32,321 nt of DNA from Nitrospirota bacterium. Lineage in GTDB: Bacteria; Nitrospirota; Thermodesulfovibrionia; UBA6902. A model generated the notes under the pieces. The model was not told the origin of the DNA. It saw nothing but the letters and a program-made list of their open reading frames with translations, and did no database searches. The stretch lies in the NCBI GenBank assembly GCA_011040095.1, contig DRDE01000289.1, positions 1-32,321 of the forward strand, in the 5' to 3' direction. Positions within the stretch are counted from its first letter, which is position 1. Each line of letters begins with the position of its first letter. This document shows positions 16,378 through 25,818 of the stretch, piece by piece. Made by a program: the position numbers and the translations under genes.

Positions 16378-17154
16378 TCATCCTTTCGCCATGATAATAA
16401 GGCGCATCATTTCTTTCCGTATATTACCGAATTCTATATTAAGGACATATTCAAACACGGGGATGCTCAGTATTATCAGCAGGAACCCCAGGAAAATATT
16501 CAGCGGCATAATCACAAAAAATATGTTCATCTGCGGCGCTGCCTTGTATAAAAATCCCGACAAGAGATAAGTCACTAATATGCCGACCATAACGGGCGCG
16601 CCGATTTTCAGCCCGAGAACAAAGAGGGTGTTGCACAGGGAGAGCACCTGCAATATCATAGGTTTAATATTTAACTGTCCGGCGGGCAGCAACTCAAAGC
16701 TTTTCACAATAACAAAAATCAAATCATGGTGCGCATCCATTACGAGAAAAAAGAGCATGGCCATAATGCCGTAAGCCTCTGAAATCTGTGTCGACTGCCC
16801 TATATCCGGGTTAAAGGCCGTGGCAATCGACATTCCCATGGTATGGCTGATAAATGTCCCCGCCATATTTACCGCTAAAAAAAGAAATCGGACAGTCAGG
16901 CCGAGGGCCAGACCCATAAAAATCTCCCTGACTATCATTATCGGAATATTGTTTTCCGCAATTTCAAAGTTCACAACCGGCGTCAAAAGCATGGCTATAA
17001 AAACCGCCAGACCTATCCTGAACTGAACAGGCAACTGTTTAGCGCCGATAACCGGAAACAGGTTGATAAATATCGATACCCTGAGCAGGATAAACAGAAA
17101 AGCCGGTATGTATCCGGAAAAAGCCTCCATGTCATTCAGCATAAATTCGTTCAT
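16378..17154 (-). CDS. fliR: flagellar export protein FliR
   Basis: 258 aa membrane protein; FPVIGAKQLPVQFRIGLAVFIAMLLTP; order fliP-Q-R-flhB. Confidence 0.94.
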   Translation of the reverse strand: MNEFMLNDMEAFSGYIPAFLFILLRVSIFINLFPVIGAKQLPVQFRIGLAVFIAMLLTPVVNFEIAENNIPIMIVREIFMGLALGLTVRFLFLAVNMAGTFISHTMGMSIATAFNPDIGQSTQISEAYGIMAMLFFLVMDAHHDLIFVIVKSFELLPAGQLNIKPMILQVLSLCNTLFVLGLKIGAPVMVGILVTYLLSGFLYKAAPQMNIFFVIMPLNIFLGFLLIILSIPVFEYVLNIEFGNIRKEMMRLIIMAKG

Positions 17155-17182
17155 TGTTCGTTACCGGTTGTTCCGCTCATTA

Positions 17183-17452
17183 TCATCTTATATAAGACGG
17201 TATATTCGTTATGAGGTTTATGGTGAATGTCATAAGTTTTTCCGACATCCACGGCATAAGGAAAAAAAGACACGCAAAAACCACCAGCATTTTCGGCACA
17301 AATGTCAGCGTCATTTCCTGTATCTGCGTTACGGTCTGAAAAAGGCCGATAAGAAGCCCTATTACCAGGCCCGCGAGGAGCGGGGGCCCGGCCACGTATA
17401 AAACTGTTTTGAACACGTCTGCCGATATCCCTTTAACAAGCTCAAGAGTCAT
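17183..17452 (-). CDS. fliQ: flagellar export protein FliQ (start revised to MTLELVKG)
   Basis: 89 aa, two TM segments; GLVIGLLIGLFQTVTQIQEMTLTFVPKML. The longer ORF to 17491 overlaps fliP. Confidence 0.94.
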   Translation of the reverse strand: MTLELVKGISADVFKTVLYVAGPPLLAGLVIGLLIGLFQTVTQIQEMTLTFVPKMLVVFACLFFLMPWMSEKLMTFTINLITNIPSYIR

Positions 17453-18219
17453 CAGAAACTCCTCATCATTGAGCCTACAATCAGGTTCCACCCGTCAACA
17501 AGCACAAATAAAAGCAGCTTGAAAGGAAGAGAGATCATTACGGGCGGGAGCATCATCATTCCCATACTCAACAGTATGCTTGCTACAACCATATCTACTA
17601 TCAAAAAAGGCAGGAACAGCAAAAAACCTATTTCAAACGCCGTCTTTAATTCACTTATTGCAAAAGCCGGCACGAGAATGCTCATTGACAAATCCATAGG
17701 CGATTGAGGAAGCTTCCTCTTTGAGAGCCCGGCAAACAATGCAATATCCTTTTGCCTCGTCTGTCTCAGCATAAATTCCTTCAGCGGCGGCACGGCCTCA
17801 TCAATTGCATCTCCAAAGCTCACTTCTTCTTCTATATAAGGAGTGATCGCTTTCTCATTAATTACATTTATCGTAGGAGACATAACAAAAAAAGTCAGGA
17901 ATAAGGAAAGCCCTATAATTACAGGGGTCGGCGGTATCTGCTGTCCCCCGAAAGCATGCCGCAAAAACGAGAGCACTACAACAATTCGGGTAAAAGAAGT
18001 AAACATGATAAGCACTGCGGGCAAAAAAGAAAGAAAGCTGATGATAAGGAATATCTCGATCAGGGGGCTGTTTATCTCCTTGAAATCAATTGCATAAGCA
18101 GGAGACGCCATAATAAAAATGAAAGTCAACAGGAAGGCAGCCGTCATAAGCGGTTTTTTAAAATTGGCGACACGCGGTTGAAAAACTGCAATCCGTGTTT
18201 TGAAATTTTCAATTTTCAA
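17452..18219 (-). CDS. fliP: flagellar export protein FliP (TTG start as listed; a start further in is possible)
   Basis: LIMFTSFTRIVVVLSFLRHAFGGQQIPPTPVIIGLSLFLTFFVM...; preceded by signal-like MTAAFLLTFIFIMASPAYA. Confidence 0.96.
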   Translation of the reverse strand: MKIENFKTRIAVFQPRVANFKKPLMTAAFLLTFIFIMASPAYAIDFKEINSPLIEIFLIISFLSFLPAVLIMFTSFTRIVVVLSFLRHAFGGQQIPPTPVIIGLSLFLTFFVMSPTINVINEKAITPYIEEEVSFGDAIDEAVPPLKEFMLRQTRQKDIALFAGLSKRKLPQSPMDLSMSILVPAFAISELKTAFEIGFLLFLPFLIVDMVVASILLSMGMMMLPPVMISLPFKLLLFVLVDGWNLIVGSMMRSF

Positions 18220-18223
18220 TTTC
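18204..18223. repeat. heptamer tandem repeat AATTTTC x2.9 at the fliP start / fliO stop junction
   Basis: AATTTTC AATTTTC AATTTC read directly. Confidence 0.75.
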
Positions 18224-18527
18224 TTTGTGCTCCCGTTTTTTTAAACTTTTCCAGCCCGGCGCGGAAGCCGTTAATTTCTTCAAGATCAAGCTCGCCCTCT
18301 TTAAAAATCTTCAGGAGTCTCATTTCGTTGGGTGTGACTCCCAGTATCAATACCTCTTTCCCGATTTTTAATGCGGCAACGCCCTTTTTGGGTCCGAACG
18401 GCTGATAGCTGACAATACTCATGAGACCAAACCTGTTCTGTCTTTTGCGCATGATAAATCCCGCTCCTAATATCAGGAGGATTACAAAAACAAGCGCCGC
18501 CGCCGTCTGGATATACGTTCCCGTCAT
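18216..18527 (-). CDS. fliO: FliO-like flagellar biosynthesis protein
   Basis: 103 aa, one TM plus SYQPFGPKKGVAALKIGKEVLILGVTPNEMRLL; between fliN and fliP. Confidence 0.85.
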   Translation of the reverse strand: MTGTYIQTAAALVFVILLILGAGFIMRKRQNRFGLMSIVSYQPFGPKKGVAALKIGKEVLILGVTPNEMRLLKIFKEGELDLEEINGFRAGLEKFKKTGAQRN

Positions 18528-18901
18528 TTCAACCGTGTCAACCTTTCCGTGGGGCTGATAATGTCCGTAAGCCTTACACCGAATTTTTCATTTACTACAA
18601 CTACCTCTCCCCTTGCAACAAGCCTGCTGTTGGCCAGTATCTCCATTGGCTCTCCCGCAAGCTTATCCATCTCCACTACGGATCCCTGGCCAAGCTGCAG
18701 GAGGTCTTTTATGAGCATTCTTGTCGTGCCGAGCTGTACGGTGATCTCAACAGGTATATCAAGAAGAAATTCTATATCCTTTGAGACCGTCTCTTTTGCG
18801 TCACCCTTCAGGTCATCAAATTCGTGTTGTTGAACAGCGTTACCCTGAGCGCCGTCCTGCTTTTCCTTAACGGCTTCCTCCTGTACATCCTGTTCTCCCA
18901 T
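18524..18901 (-). CDS. fliN: flagellar motor switch protein FliN
   Basis: 125 aa; LLDIPVEITVQLGTTRMLIKDLLQLGQGSVVEMDKLAGEPMEILANSRLVARGEVVVVNEKFGVRLTDI. Confidence 0.96.
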   Translation of the reverse strand: MGEQDVQEEAVKEKQDGAQGNAVQQHEFDDLKGDAKETVSKDIEFLLDIPVEITVQLGTTRMLIKDLLQLGQGSVVEMDKLAGEPMEILANSRLVARGEVVVVNEKFGVRLTDIISPTERLTRLK

Positions 18902-18932
18902 TAGATACTCCTTTTCATGAAATTGTTATCTG

Positions 18933-18958
18933 TTGAATGAACAAGCCTTGTCATTCAA
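18933..18958. repeat. short inverted repeat across the fliM stop codon (fliM-fliN gap)
   Basis: TTGAATGAACAAG / CTTGTCATTCAA with one bulged base. Confidence 0.6.
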
Positions 18959-19925
18959 TATGTCCTGTTAATTTTACAGCCTGATTTCCCCTGCTGAAAC
19001 CCGGGATGCCCTTAAACTTCTGAACCCCCTCCACTTCAATGACAAGCTCATCCGTTACTGATTTGGCGAGATTGATAACATTCCCGACCTCAAAATCCAT
19101 TAAATCTTCAAACGTGATAACCAGTCTTCCAAGGTCTACCGATAAATTTAAGGGGGCTTCTTTCAATGCCTCTGTCATCACTTTCGTCCATCTGTGGTCT
19201 GTCTCGAATTTATCACCATGTATACCTGAATAAAGCTTTTCCTTTACCGGCTCCACCATAGAATATGGAATGCAGAAGAACATCCTTCCGGCAAAATCTT
19301 CAATTTCTATAAGAACTTCTACATTGATTACAATCTCGACAGGGGTAACAATCGTGACAAACTGCGGGTTAATCTCCGAACTGATATACTCAGGCTTAAT
19401 TAGCGATATTCCATTCCATGCCGCTGCCATATCTTTCAATACAATATTTACTATTTTTTGAATAACCCTCTGTTCAATAAGGGTAAATGCCCTTCCCTCA
19501 GATTTAATATGCTGTGCGCTATCACCTCCGAAGAAAAATTCAATAAATGCAAAAACAAGCGGCGCTTCCAGTGCAAGTAATGCATATCCCTTAAGCGGCT
19601 CCATTGTAAAGATATTTATACTGGACGGCATAGGTATAGTCCTAATAAAATCACCAAACTTTATTATCTCAACTTTTTGGATACTGATATCGACAAACTT
19701 CATTATGAGATTGGAAACGGAAGTTCTGAATAATCTCGCAAATGCCTCATTCGCCATCTCAAGCCCCGGCATCCTGCCACGAATAATGCGTTCCTGGCTC
19801 ATGAAGTCATAAGGCCTTATCCCTGAAAGTATCTTGTCCTTTGCTTCCTCTGTATCTATCTCGCCAGATGCCACACCTTTAAGCAGGGCATCTACTTCAT
19901 CCTGTGAAAGTACTTTTTCTGTCAT
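18951..19925 (-). CDS. fliM: flagellar motor switch protein FliM
   Basis: 324 aa; LSQDEVDALLKGV, RIIRGRMPGLEMANEAFARLFRTSVSNL. Confidence 0.96.
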   Translation of the reverse strand: MTEKVLSQDEVDALLKGVASGEIDTEEAKDKILSGIRPYDFMSQERIIRGRMPGLEMANEAFARLFRTSVSNLIMKFVDISIQKVEIIKFGDFIRTIPMPSSINIFTMEPLKGYALLALEAPLVFAFIEFFFGGDSAQHIKSEGRAFTLIEQRVIQKIVNIVLKDMAAAWNGISLIKPEYISSEINPQFVTIVTPVEIVINVEVLIEIEDFAGRMFFCIPYSMVEPVKEKLYSGIHGDKFETDHRWTKVMTEALKEAPLNLSVDLGRLVITFEDLMDFEVGNVINLAKSVTDELVIEVEGVQKFKGIPGFSRGNQAVKLTGHIE

Positions 19926-20413
19926 TGCATTACAAATTCCGTAAAATAAAGGTTCTTAAATACATCCTTATTAACACCCATTACCTGGTTTGCCCTGAAA
20001 AGCAGCTCATCCTTGAGCTGAAATTTTCCCTCCGGACTTGCTATGGAAGTTAAAGATTTACTGCTTACGAGCGTTATGATCGTATCTCTTAACTGGGGGT
20101 TTTTTGCCTCTACCATATCTAAAAAGGACTCATCGGAGACCTCAAACTGTATAGTTACCTTGAGGTATCTGCCGTGGTCTGAAAGATTTAAAACAAAAGG
20201 GGCAAGCGCAAAAATAGAAGTATTGGCATCAACCTTCTCCTGTTGAACATCCTCACCTCCTTTTTTGCCGGCTAATAACTTGTAACCGGCAAATCCTCCT
20301 GCGCCGAGGACAATGCCGGCGGCAACAATAATTATAAGGAGCTTCTTGCTGCCGCCCTTTTTTGCCGGCTCTTCGGCTGTTTCATCCTGAAGATCATCTT
20401 TTTCATCTGCCAT
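19922..20413 (-). CDS. fliL: flagellar basal body-associated protein FliL
   Basis: 163 aa; one N-terminal TM; YLKVTIQFEVSDESFLDMVEAKNPQLRDTIITLVSSKSLTSIASPEGKFQLKDEL; directly upstream of fliM. Confidence 0.92.
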   Translation of the reverse strand: MADEKDDLQDETAEEPAKKGGSKKLLIIIVAAGIVLGAGGFAGYKLLAGKKGGEDVQQEKVDANTSIFALAPFVLNLSDHGRYLKVTIQFEVSDESFLDMVEAKNPQLRDTIITLVSSKSLTSIASPEGKFQLKDELLFRANQVMGVNKDVFKNLYFTEFVMQ

Positions 20414-20566
20414 TCTTAACGTCCTCCCGTAAAGATCGTTACTGGTTATTTTTCTCTCTTATATTCAAATATCATGCCTGCTGAAACACATTGAAAAATA
20501 TCGATTTGCAATATACCCGCAGTGTCAATAAAATGACTTTCGGGATGAACTATTGGCTCTTCCTTT

Positions 20567-20733
20567 GTTGACTGCAAAGGCACAGAGTGGCATGTCAAGT
20601 GTAAGATGTCATTCCGGCTTGTCCGGAATCTTTCTTCATAAAGGATTCCCGACGCGCTTCGCTTGCGGGAATGACTATTTAAATAACCCGTCAATTTACG
20701 GTTGACGTGACACTATGCACCTGAGCAGTTAAC
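20567..20733. repeat. MITE-like inverted repeat with a nested GTCATTCC palindrome, in the divergent fliL/HEAT region
   Basis: Right end reverse complement GTTAACTGCTCAGGTGCATAGTGTCA resembles the 10470 element (GTAACTACTCAGGTGCAAAGTGGCA). Left arm GTTGACTGCAAAGGCACAGAGTGGCATGTCAA is an imperfect partner. The inner palindrome lies at 20608-20675. Confidence 0.55.
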
Positions 20734-20761
20734 TAAAGTAATGACAGTAAACTTCCGATAC
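20734..20761 (+). promoter_or_regulatory. candidate sigma-28 promoter for the HEAT-che operon (imperfect)
   Basis: TAAA-N16-TCCGATAC; spacing one nt longer than consensus and two mismatches in the -10. Confidence 0.4.
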
Positions 20762-20869
20762 TATGCATAAGCAGAAACACAGGGTTTTTGATTTATTTGC
20801 AAGATTAAACGTGATGTAGCATGATGCCTATTTTGGAGTAAATAAAACGAATATCATTCGAGGTAAATA

Positions 20870-22282
20870 ATGCACACAACAAAACTTAAGAGATTACTGA
20901 GAAATATTAACGATGAAAATGCGTCAAAGAGGCGCTCTGCTGCCGAGGCGCTATCAGAAGGAGATGAAAGGGCTATATATCCGCTGATCAAGGCATTGAG
21001 GGATGATAATTTCGGAGTTCAGGATGCGGCAATGCACTCTCTTATGGAAATAAAGGGAGAGACTACCGCTTATATGATACTTCCGCTTCTCAGGGAAGAT
21101 TCTTTTTTGAGAAACACCGCACTTATTATTTTAAGAGAGATGGGTAAAATCGCTGTTCCCCTTCTTTATATCCTGTTAAATGATAAAGACGATGATGTCA
21201 GAAAATTCGCCCTGGACATAATAAACGATGTCGGATATTGCAATTACCCCGAAAAATTGGTTGAAATGCTCACAGGAGATTCAAATGCAAACGTGAAGGC
21301 TGCTGCTGCAAAGGCATTAGGCACATTACAGTACAAGAAAGCAATCCCTCAGCTCATAAAGGCATTACATGATGATGAATGGGTATGTTTCTCTGCTATC
21401 GAAGCGCTTACCGGCTTAAAAGATGAAAGTTCAGTAAACTCTATTGCCACCCTACTGAACAGCCCTTCTGAGACAATCAGGTTTGCAGCCATTGAAGCGC
21501 TCGGGGGAATAGCCTCTCCCGAAGCTGCTCGACACCTGACCGGGCATTTACCGAAAACCGATGGATTTGAAAAAATATCAACTATAAAAAGCCTTGCCCG
21601 GACAGGATCTCTTCCCCCTGTACCGGGTATGGAAAACGCCTTGATTAATATGTTGAAGGATGAGGATTGGGAAGATAAGTTTATCGCAATTAAAGGATTG
21701 GTTGCCCTCAAATCCGAAAATGCAATTTATCATATGATCGATGCGGCAGGTTCATTAGACCTGTCCGATCCTGAAAACGAAGACAAGCTGTATGTGCTTA
21801 AAGAGGCAATTCAGGGCATTGGCTGTAATAACCTGCTCATAGACCTGCTTAACGACAGTTCCATTAAATACAGGGGGAAGTCTGTAGCTGTAGAAATTGT
21901 CGGGGAGTTAAAGTGTGCGGAGGCAGTTCCCGCTCTCATAAAATTACTGAAGAGCGAATACAGGGATGTCAGAAGATCAAGCATCAAATCACTTGGCGAG
22001 ATAGACGATGATCAGGCCAAAGAATGCCTCATGGAAGCAATTCACGACAATGACGGCCATGTCAGGAGAACAGCGGTCGCCGCACTCGGAAGGATAGGTA
22101 AACCGGCAGCGTTCGAGCCCTTGATGAAATTGCTTCATGATGAAAAATACAACGATGTCATTGATGAATTTATTAATGCACTGCTAAGCATCAATTCCAG
22201 GGTGTTTATATCGCGCCTTAATGAATTCAATGATGATATTCAGGAGATTGCGTCAAGATATGCTTCGGGGGGGTCATGCTGA
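20870..22282 (+). CDS. HEAT-repeat protein
   Basis: 470 aa built of ~30-aa HEAT/PBS-lyase-type repeats (AVPALIKLLKSEYRDVRRSSIKSLGEIDDDQAKECLMEAIHDNDGHVRRTAVAALGRIG). Confidence 0.93.
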   Translation: MHTTKLKRLLRNINDENASKRRSAAEALSEGDERAIYPLIKALRDDNFGVQDAAMHSLMEIKGETTAYMILPLLREDSFLRNTALIILREMGKIAVPLLYILLNDKDDDVRKFALDIINDVGYCNYPEKLVEMLTGDSNANVKAAAAKALGTLQYKKAIPQLIKALHDDEWVCFSAIEALTGLKDESSVNSIATLLNSPSETIRFAAIEALGGIASPEAARHLTGHLPKTDGFEKISTIKSLARTGSLPPVPGMENALINMLKDEDWEDKFIAIKGLVALKSENAIYHMIDAAGSLDLSDPENEDKLYVLKEAIQGIGCNNLLIDLLNDSSIKYRGKSVAVEIVGELKCAEAVPALIKLLKSEYRDVRRSSIKSLGEIDDDQAKECLMEAIHDNDGHVRRTAVAALGRIGKPAAFEPLMKLLHDEKYNDVIDEFINALLSINSRVFISRLNEFNDDIQEIASRYASGGSC

Positions 22283-23100
22283 ATATACCTCTTCCTGAAT
22301 CAACATTTAAAGATATCAGGGACTATATATATGAAAAAAGCGGTATCTATATATCCGACACAAAGAAATATCTCATCGAAAACAGGCTTTCAAGAATAAT
22401 CCGGGAAAATAAGTTAAACAGTTTCGAGGATTACCTCAAGCTTATAAAACAGAGCGGAAACAGGAATGATCTCAACAGGCTTTTTGACGCGGTGACCACT
22501 AATGAGACCTATTTTTACAGGGAGCCCCGGCAGCTCAATGTATGTGTAGAGGGAATAATGCCGAAAATACTGGCACAAAAGAAGGGGGCAAAGAATGTCA
22601 GAATATGGTCCGCTGCATGTTCGACGGGTGAGGAGCCCTATACAATTTCATTGATGCTTATGGAAAAAGGCTATTTACCAGAACAATTCGATATTTACGG
22701 ATCGGACCTGAGTGAAGGGGTGTTGCAGTCCGCAAAACAGGCTGTTTACAATTCCTATTCCATCAGAAACCTGCCCGAACCTCATCTCAAAAAATATTTT
22801 TCAAACAGCGGCCGGTCTTACACGCTCAGTTCTTCCGTCAAAAACACGGTTAAGTTTATGAAGATCAACCTGGTTGAAGATAAAAATATCAAACAACTGG
22901 GTGGCATGGATATTATCTTCTGCCGCAACGTACTGATTTACTTTGACACTAAGGCAAAACAGAGAGCTGTGTCAAACCTCTATGACAGTCTGAACCCCGG
23001 TGGATACCTGTTTATAGGCTCGTCGGAAAGTCTCCATAATATAACGAGGGCTTTCAGGCCGAATGTTGTTAATAAAGTAATTATGTACCAGAAGGTTTGA
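22276..23100 (+). CDS. cheR: chemotaxis methyltransferase CheR
   Basis: 274 aa; VTTNETYFYREPRQL, RIWSAACSTGEEPYTISLML, DIIFCRNVLIYFD. Confidence 0.96.
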   Translation: MLNIPLPESTFKDIRDYIYEKSGIYISDTKKYLIENRLSRIIRENKLNSFEDYLKLIKQSGNRNDLNRLFDAVTTNETYFYREPRQLNVCVEGIMPKILAQKKGAKNVRIWSAACSTGEEPYTISLMLMEKGYLPEQFDIYGSDLSEGVLQSAKQAVYNSYSIRNLPEPHLKKYFSNSGRSYTLSSSVKNTVKFMKINLVEDKNIKQLGGMDIIFCRNVLIYFDTKAKQRAVSNLYDSLNPGGYLFIGSSESLHNITRAFRPNVVNKVIMYQKV

Positions 23101-23170
23101 GGATGAAAACAACCGGATTATTTATATATCTGATAGCCACTAATTTTTGTAGAGAGGTGGGGGTAGCACA

Positions 23171-23551
23171 ATGAAAATAATGATTGTCGACGATTGTCAG
23201 ACAACAAGAAGACTTTTAGGGCATTATCTGAAATCGAGGGGATATTCCGTCGTGTTTGCTGAAAACGGTCTCGATGCCCTTCAAAAACTGGGCACGGATA
23301 CAGTCAACCTCGTAATGACAGACCTTAATATGCCGTATATGGACGGCATGGAACTCATAAAAACCCTGCGTGCAGATCCGGATTTATCGGAAATGCCAAT
23401 CCTGATGGTTACAACCGAAAACGATGAAGAGGAAAGAAAAAAGGCATACAGCAACGGGGCAAACGGGTATATTGTCAAACCGGTAACAGCAGATGCAATT
23501 ACTAAAAACATAAAATCTATCATAAAGCAGATGTTTGCTAAAGGAGGATAA
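23171..23551 (+). CDS. CheY-like single-domain response regulator 1
   Basis: 126 aa REC domain; MIVDDCQTTRRLL, MTDLNMPYMDGMELIK, YIVKPVT. Confidence 0.93.
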   Translation: MKIMIVDDCQTTRRLLGHYLKSRGYSVVFAENGLDALQKLGTDTVNLVMTDLNMPYMDGMELIKTLRADPDLSEMPILMVTTENDEEERKKAYSNGANGYIVKPVTADAITKNIKSIIKQMFAKGG

Positions 23552-23554
23552 GAG

Positions 23555-23944
23555 ATGTCTGATTTAAACATGAAGATACTCGTGGTCGATGATTTTTCCA
23601 CCATGAGAAGAATAATCAAGAACCTCCTCAGGCAAATCGGATATGCAAATATCGAAGAGGCTGAAGACGGCGCCCAGGCCTATTCAAAATTAAAAGGCAA
23701 CGGATTCGGTTTTGTAGTGAGTGACTGGAATATGCCCAACGTGGACGGTCTCGAACTTTTGAAGAAAATAAGAAGCGACGATGAATTAAAAGACATACCT
23801 GTCCTGATGGTTACTGCCGAGGCGGAAAAAGAAAAAGTCGTAACAGCCATCCAGGCAGGCGTCAACAACTATATCGTCAAGCCTTTTACAGGAGAAGTCT
23901 TAAAAGAAAAAATGGACAAGATACTTGAGAAGATCAATTCATAA
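23555..23944 (+). CDS. cheY: chemotaxis response regulator CheY (regulator 2)
   Basis: 129 aa; [63 protein letters not shown] is closely CheY-like. Confidence 0.94.
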   Translation: MSDLNMKILVVDDFSTMRRIIKNLLRQIGYANIEEAEDGAQAYSKLKGNGFGFVVSDWNMPNVDGLELLKKIRSDDELKDIPVLMVTAEAEKEKVVTAIQAGVNNYIVKPFTGEVLKEKMDKILEKINS

Positions 23945-23974
23945 TCAACGACTAACTCTCCGGGGAGATAAAGC

Positions 23975-25798
23975 ATGACTGATGAAATAGATGAAATGGA
24001 AGAAATAATAATTGAGTTTATTGCGGAAGCCGAGGAATCGCTTGACAAGATCGAACCCCTGTTTGTAGAGCTTGAACAGAAGGGGGAGGACAAGGACCTG
24101 CTTAATGACATATTCAGGTCAATGCACACCATCAAAGGCGCAGCAGGATTCCTCGGTTTTCAGTTAATAGTGAGTGTCGCACATTCATCAGAAAATATTA
24201 TGAAGAAACTCCGGGACAGAGAAATCTCTTTATCAAAAGAGTTAATGGATGTGATTCTCAAGTCTATCGATATGCTCAGATTACTGCTTGAGCATTTAAA
24301 AGCAAAAGACGGTATGGAAGAGGACATTGCTCCCTTAGTCAAGGAACTGGAAGATGCCTTAAATACCGCGATATCCGGGACAGGCATTGCTGAAGAACCC
24401 GGAGAGCCGGTTGAATCCGGAACCGCCGCCACTGTCGCTGAAAACATTGAACCTCGGGAAGAACCTGAAACAGCCGGGATTCCTGAAAGTGCGCAAAACC
24501 CCGATGCGCAAACAGGGTCTTCCCCCGCCGGTCAACAAGAAACCGCAGAAGTTGCACAGGCAGCAAAAGATAATGCTCAGAAGCCGAAAGAAACTCCTCA
24601 GAATCTAAGGGTGGATATTGAAAGAATCGATAAAGTCATGGACCTTGCAGGAGAAGTGGTTCTCGTAAGAAACAGACTTTTAAACATATCAAAGTACTTT
24701 AACCGGAATTACAGCGTTGATTCGCAAACAGAGACCCTGATGGAAACGGTTTCATTCCTGGATCGTGTAACTTCCGATCTGCAGATCGCGGTAATGAAGA
24801 TGCGGATGCAGCCCATTAAAAAGGTTTTAAGTAAATTCCCCCGACTCGTGAGGGATATATCTGCTTCGGTCAATAAAGAAGTTGAACTCATAATTCATGG
24901 AGAAGGCACCGAGGTTGACAAATCGGTGATAGAGCATATAGGCGACCCCATGACCCATATATTAAGAAATTCAATTGACCACGGACTTGAATCAACAGAA
25001 GAAAGGATAGCCAAAGGCAAGCCGCCAAAGGGCACGGTCATCATAAACATCTTCCAGAAAGGCAACCAGATCGTTATTGAAGTTTCAGATGACGGACAAG
25101 GCATAGATATAGAAAAGCTGAAAAAGAAGGCAATTGAAAAGGGACTGTTAACCGAAGAAGATGCCCGGAAAATGTCCGATGACGCTGCCACCGACATTAT
25201 ATTTATGCCCGGTTCTTCCACTAAAGAGTTTGCAACGGAACTCAGCGGACGAGGGGTCGGGATGGATGTCGTAAAAACCAACATATCCCTGCTGAACGGT
25301 TATGTCGAGGTATCAACGGAAAAAGACGCAGGCACAACATTTAAAATCTGCATACCTTTAACACTTGCCATAATTCAGGCATTAATGGTTGAAGTCTCCG
25401 GGGCCAAGTACGCCATACCGCTTTCACCCATAGAAGAAACCCGGAAGGTTTCAAAAGAGGAGATTGAGAATATCACGGGCCAGAATGTAATAGTTATTCG
25501 CGACAAGGTCTGCCCACTGTTTGAGCTTAACATCCTCCTTGGCAATGGATCTAACGGAAACAACGGCAATGAGCCGGACCACAAATATATAGTCGTTATT
25601 GCCATGGGCGACAGGAGATTCTGTATTGCCGTTGACAGCCTCCTGGGCCAGGAGGAAGTCGTTATAAAGACACTTGAGGGCATAGATACAACATCTTCGT
25701 ATGTGCTCGGGGCAACCATAACGGGTGATGGAAAAGTTGTTTTTATTCTTGATGTCGCAGGCATGTCAAGAAAGCTTTTTGAGCTGATAAAGCTATAG
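23975..25798 (+). CDS. cheA: chemotaxis histidine kinase CheA
   Basis: 607 aa; P1 MHTIKGAAGFLGF, HATPase HILRNSIDHGLES, STKEFATELSGRGVGMDVVKTNI, CheW-like P5. Confidence 0.97.
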   Translation: MTDEIDEMEEIIIEFIAEAEESLDKIEPLFVELEQKGEDKDLLNDIFRSMHTIKGAAGFLGFQLIVSVAHSSENIMKKLRDREISLSKELMDVILKSIDMLRLLLEHLKAKDGMEEDIAPLVKELEDALNTAISGTGIAEEPGEPVESGTAATVAENIEPREEPETAGIPESAQNPDAQTGSSPAGQQETAEVAQAAKDNAQKPKETPQNLRVDIERIDKVMDLAGEVVLVRNRLLNISKYFNRNYSVDSQTETLMETVSFLDRVTSDLQIAVMKMRMQPIKKVLSKFPRLVRDISASVNKEVELIIHGEGTEVDKSVIEHIGDPMTHILRNSIDHGLESTEERIAKGKPPKGTVIINIFQKGNQIVIEVSDDGQGIDIEKLKKKAIEKGLLTEEDARKMSDDAATDIIFMPGSSTKEFATELSGRGVGMDVVKTNISLLNGYVEVSTEKDAGTTFKICIPLTLAIIQALMVEVSGAKYAIPLSPIEETRKVSKEEIENITGQNVIVIRDKVCPLFELNILLGNGSNGNNGNEPDHKYIVVIAMGDRRFCIAVDSLLGQEEVVIKTLEGIDTTSSYVLGATITGDGKVVFILDVAGMSRKLFELIKL

Positions 25799-25818
25799 GG
25801 AAAGAAAGGAGGGGATAT

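Noticed and set aside
17041-17055. GCCGATAA matches inside fliR and fliQ as possible sigma-28 -10 elements
   Set aside because: No TAAA 15 nt upstream in the required orientation.
20446-20694. 82-aa minus-strand ORF in the fliL/HEAT intergenic region
   Set aside because: Runs through the nested palindromic repeat; no homology recognised; most likely not coding.
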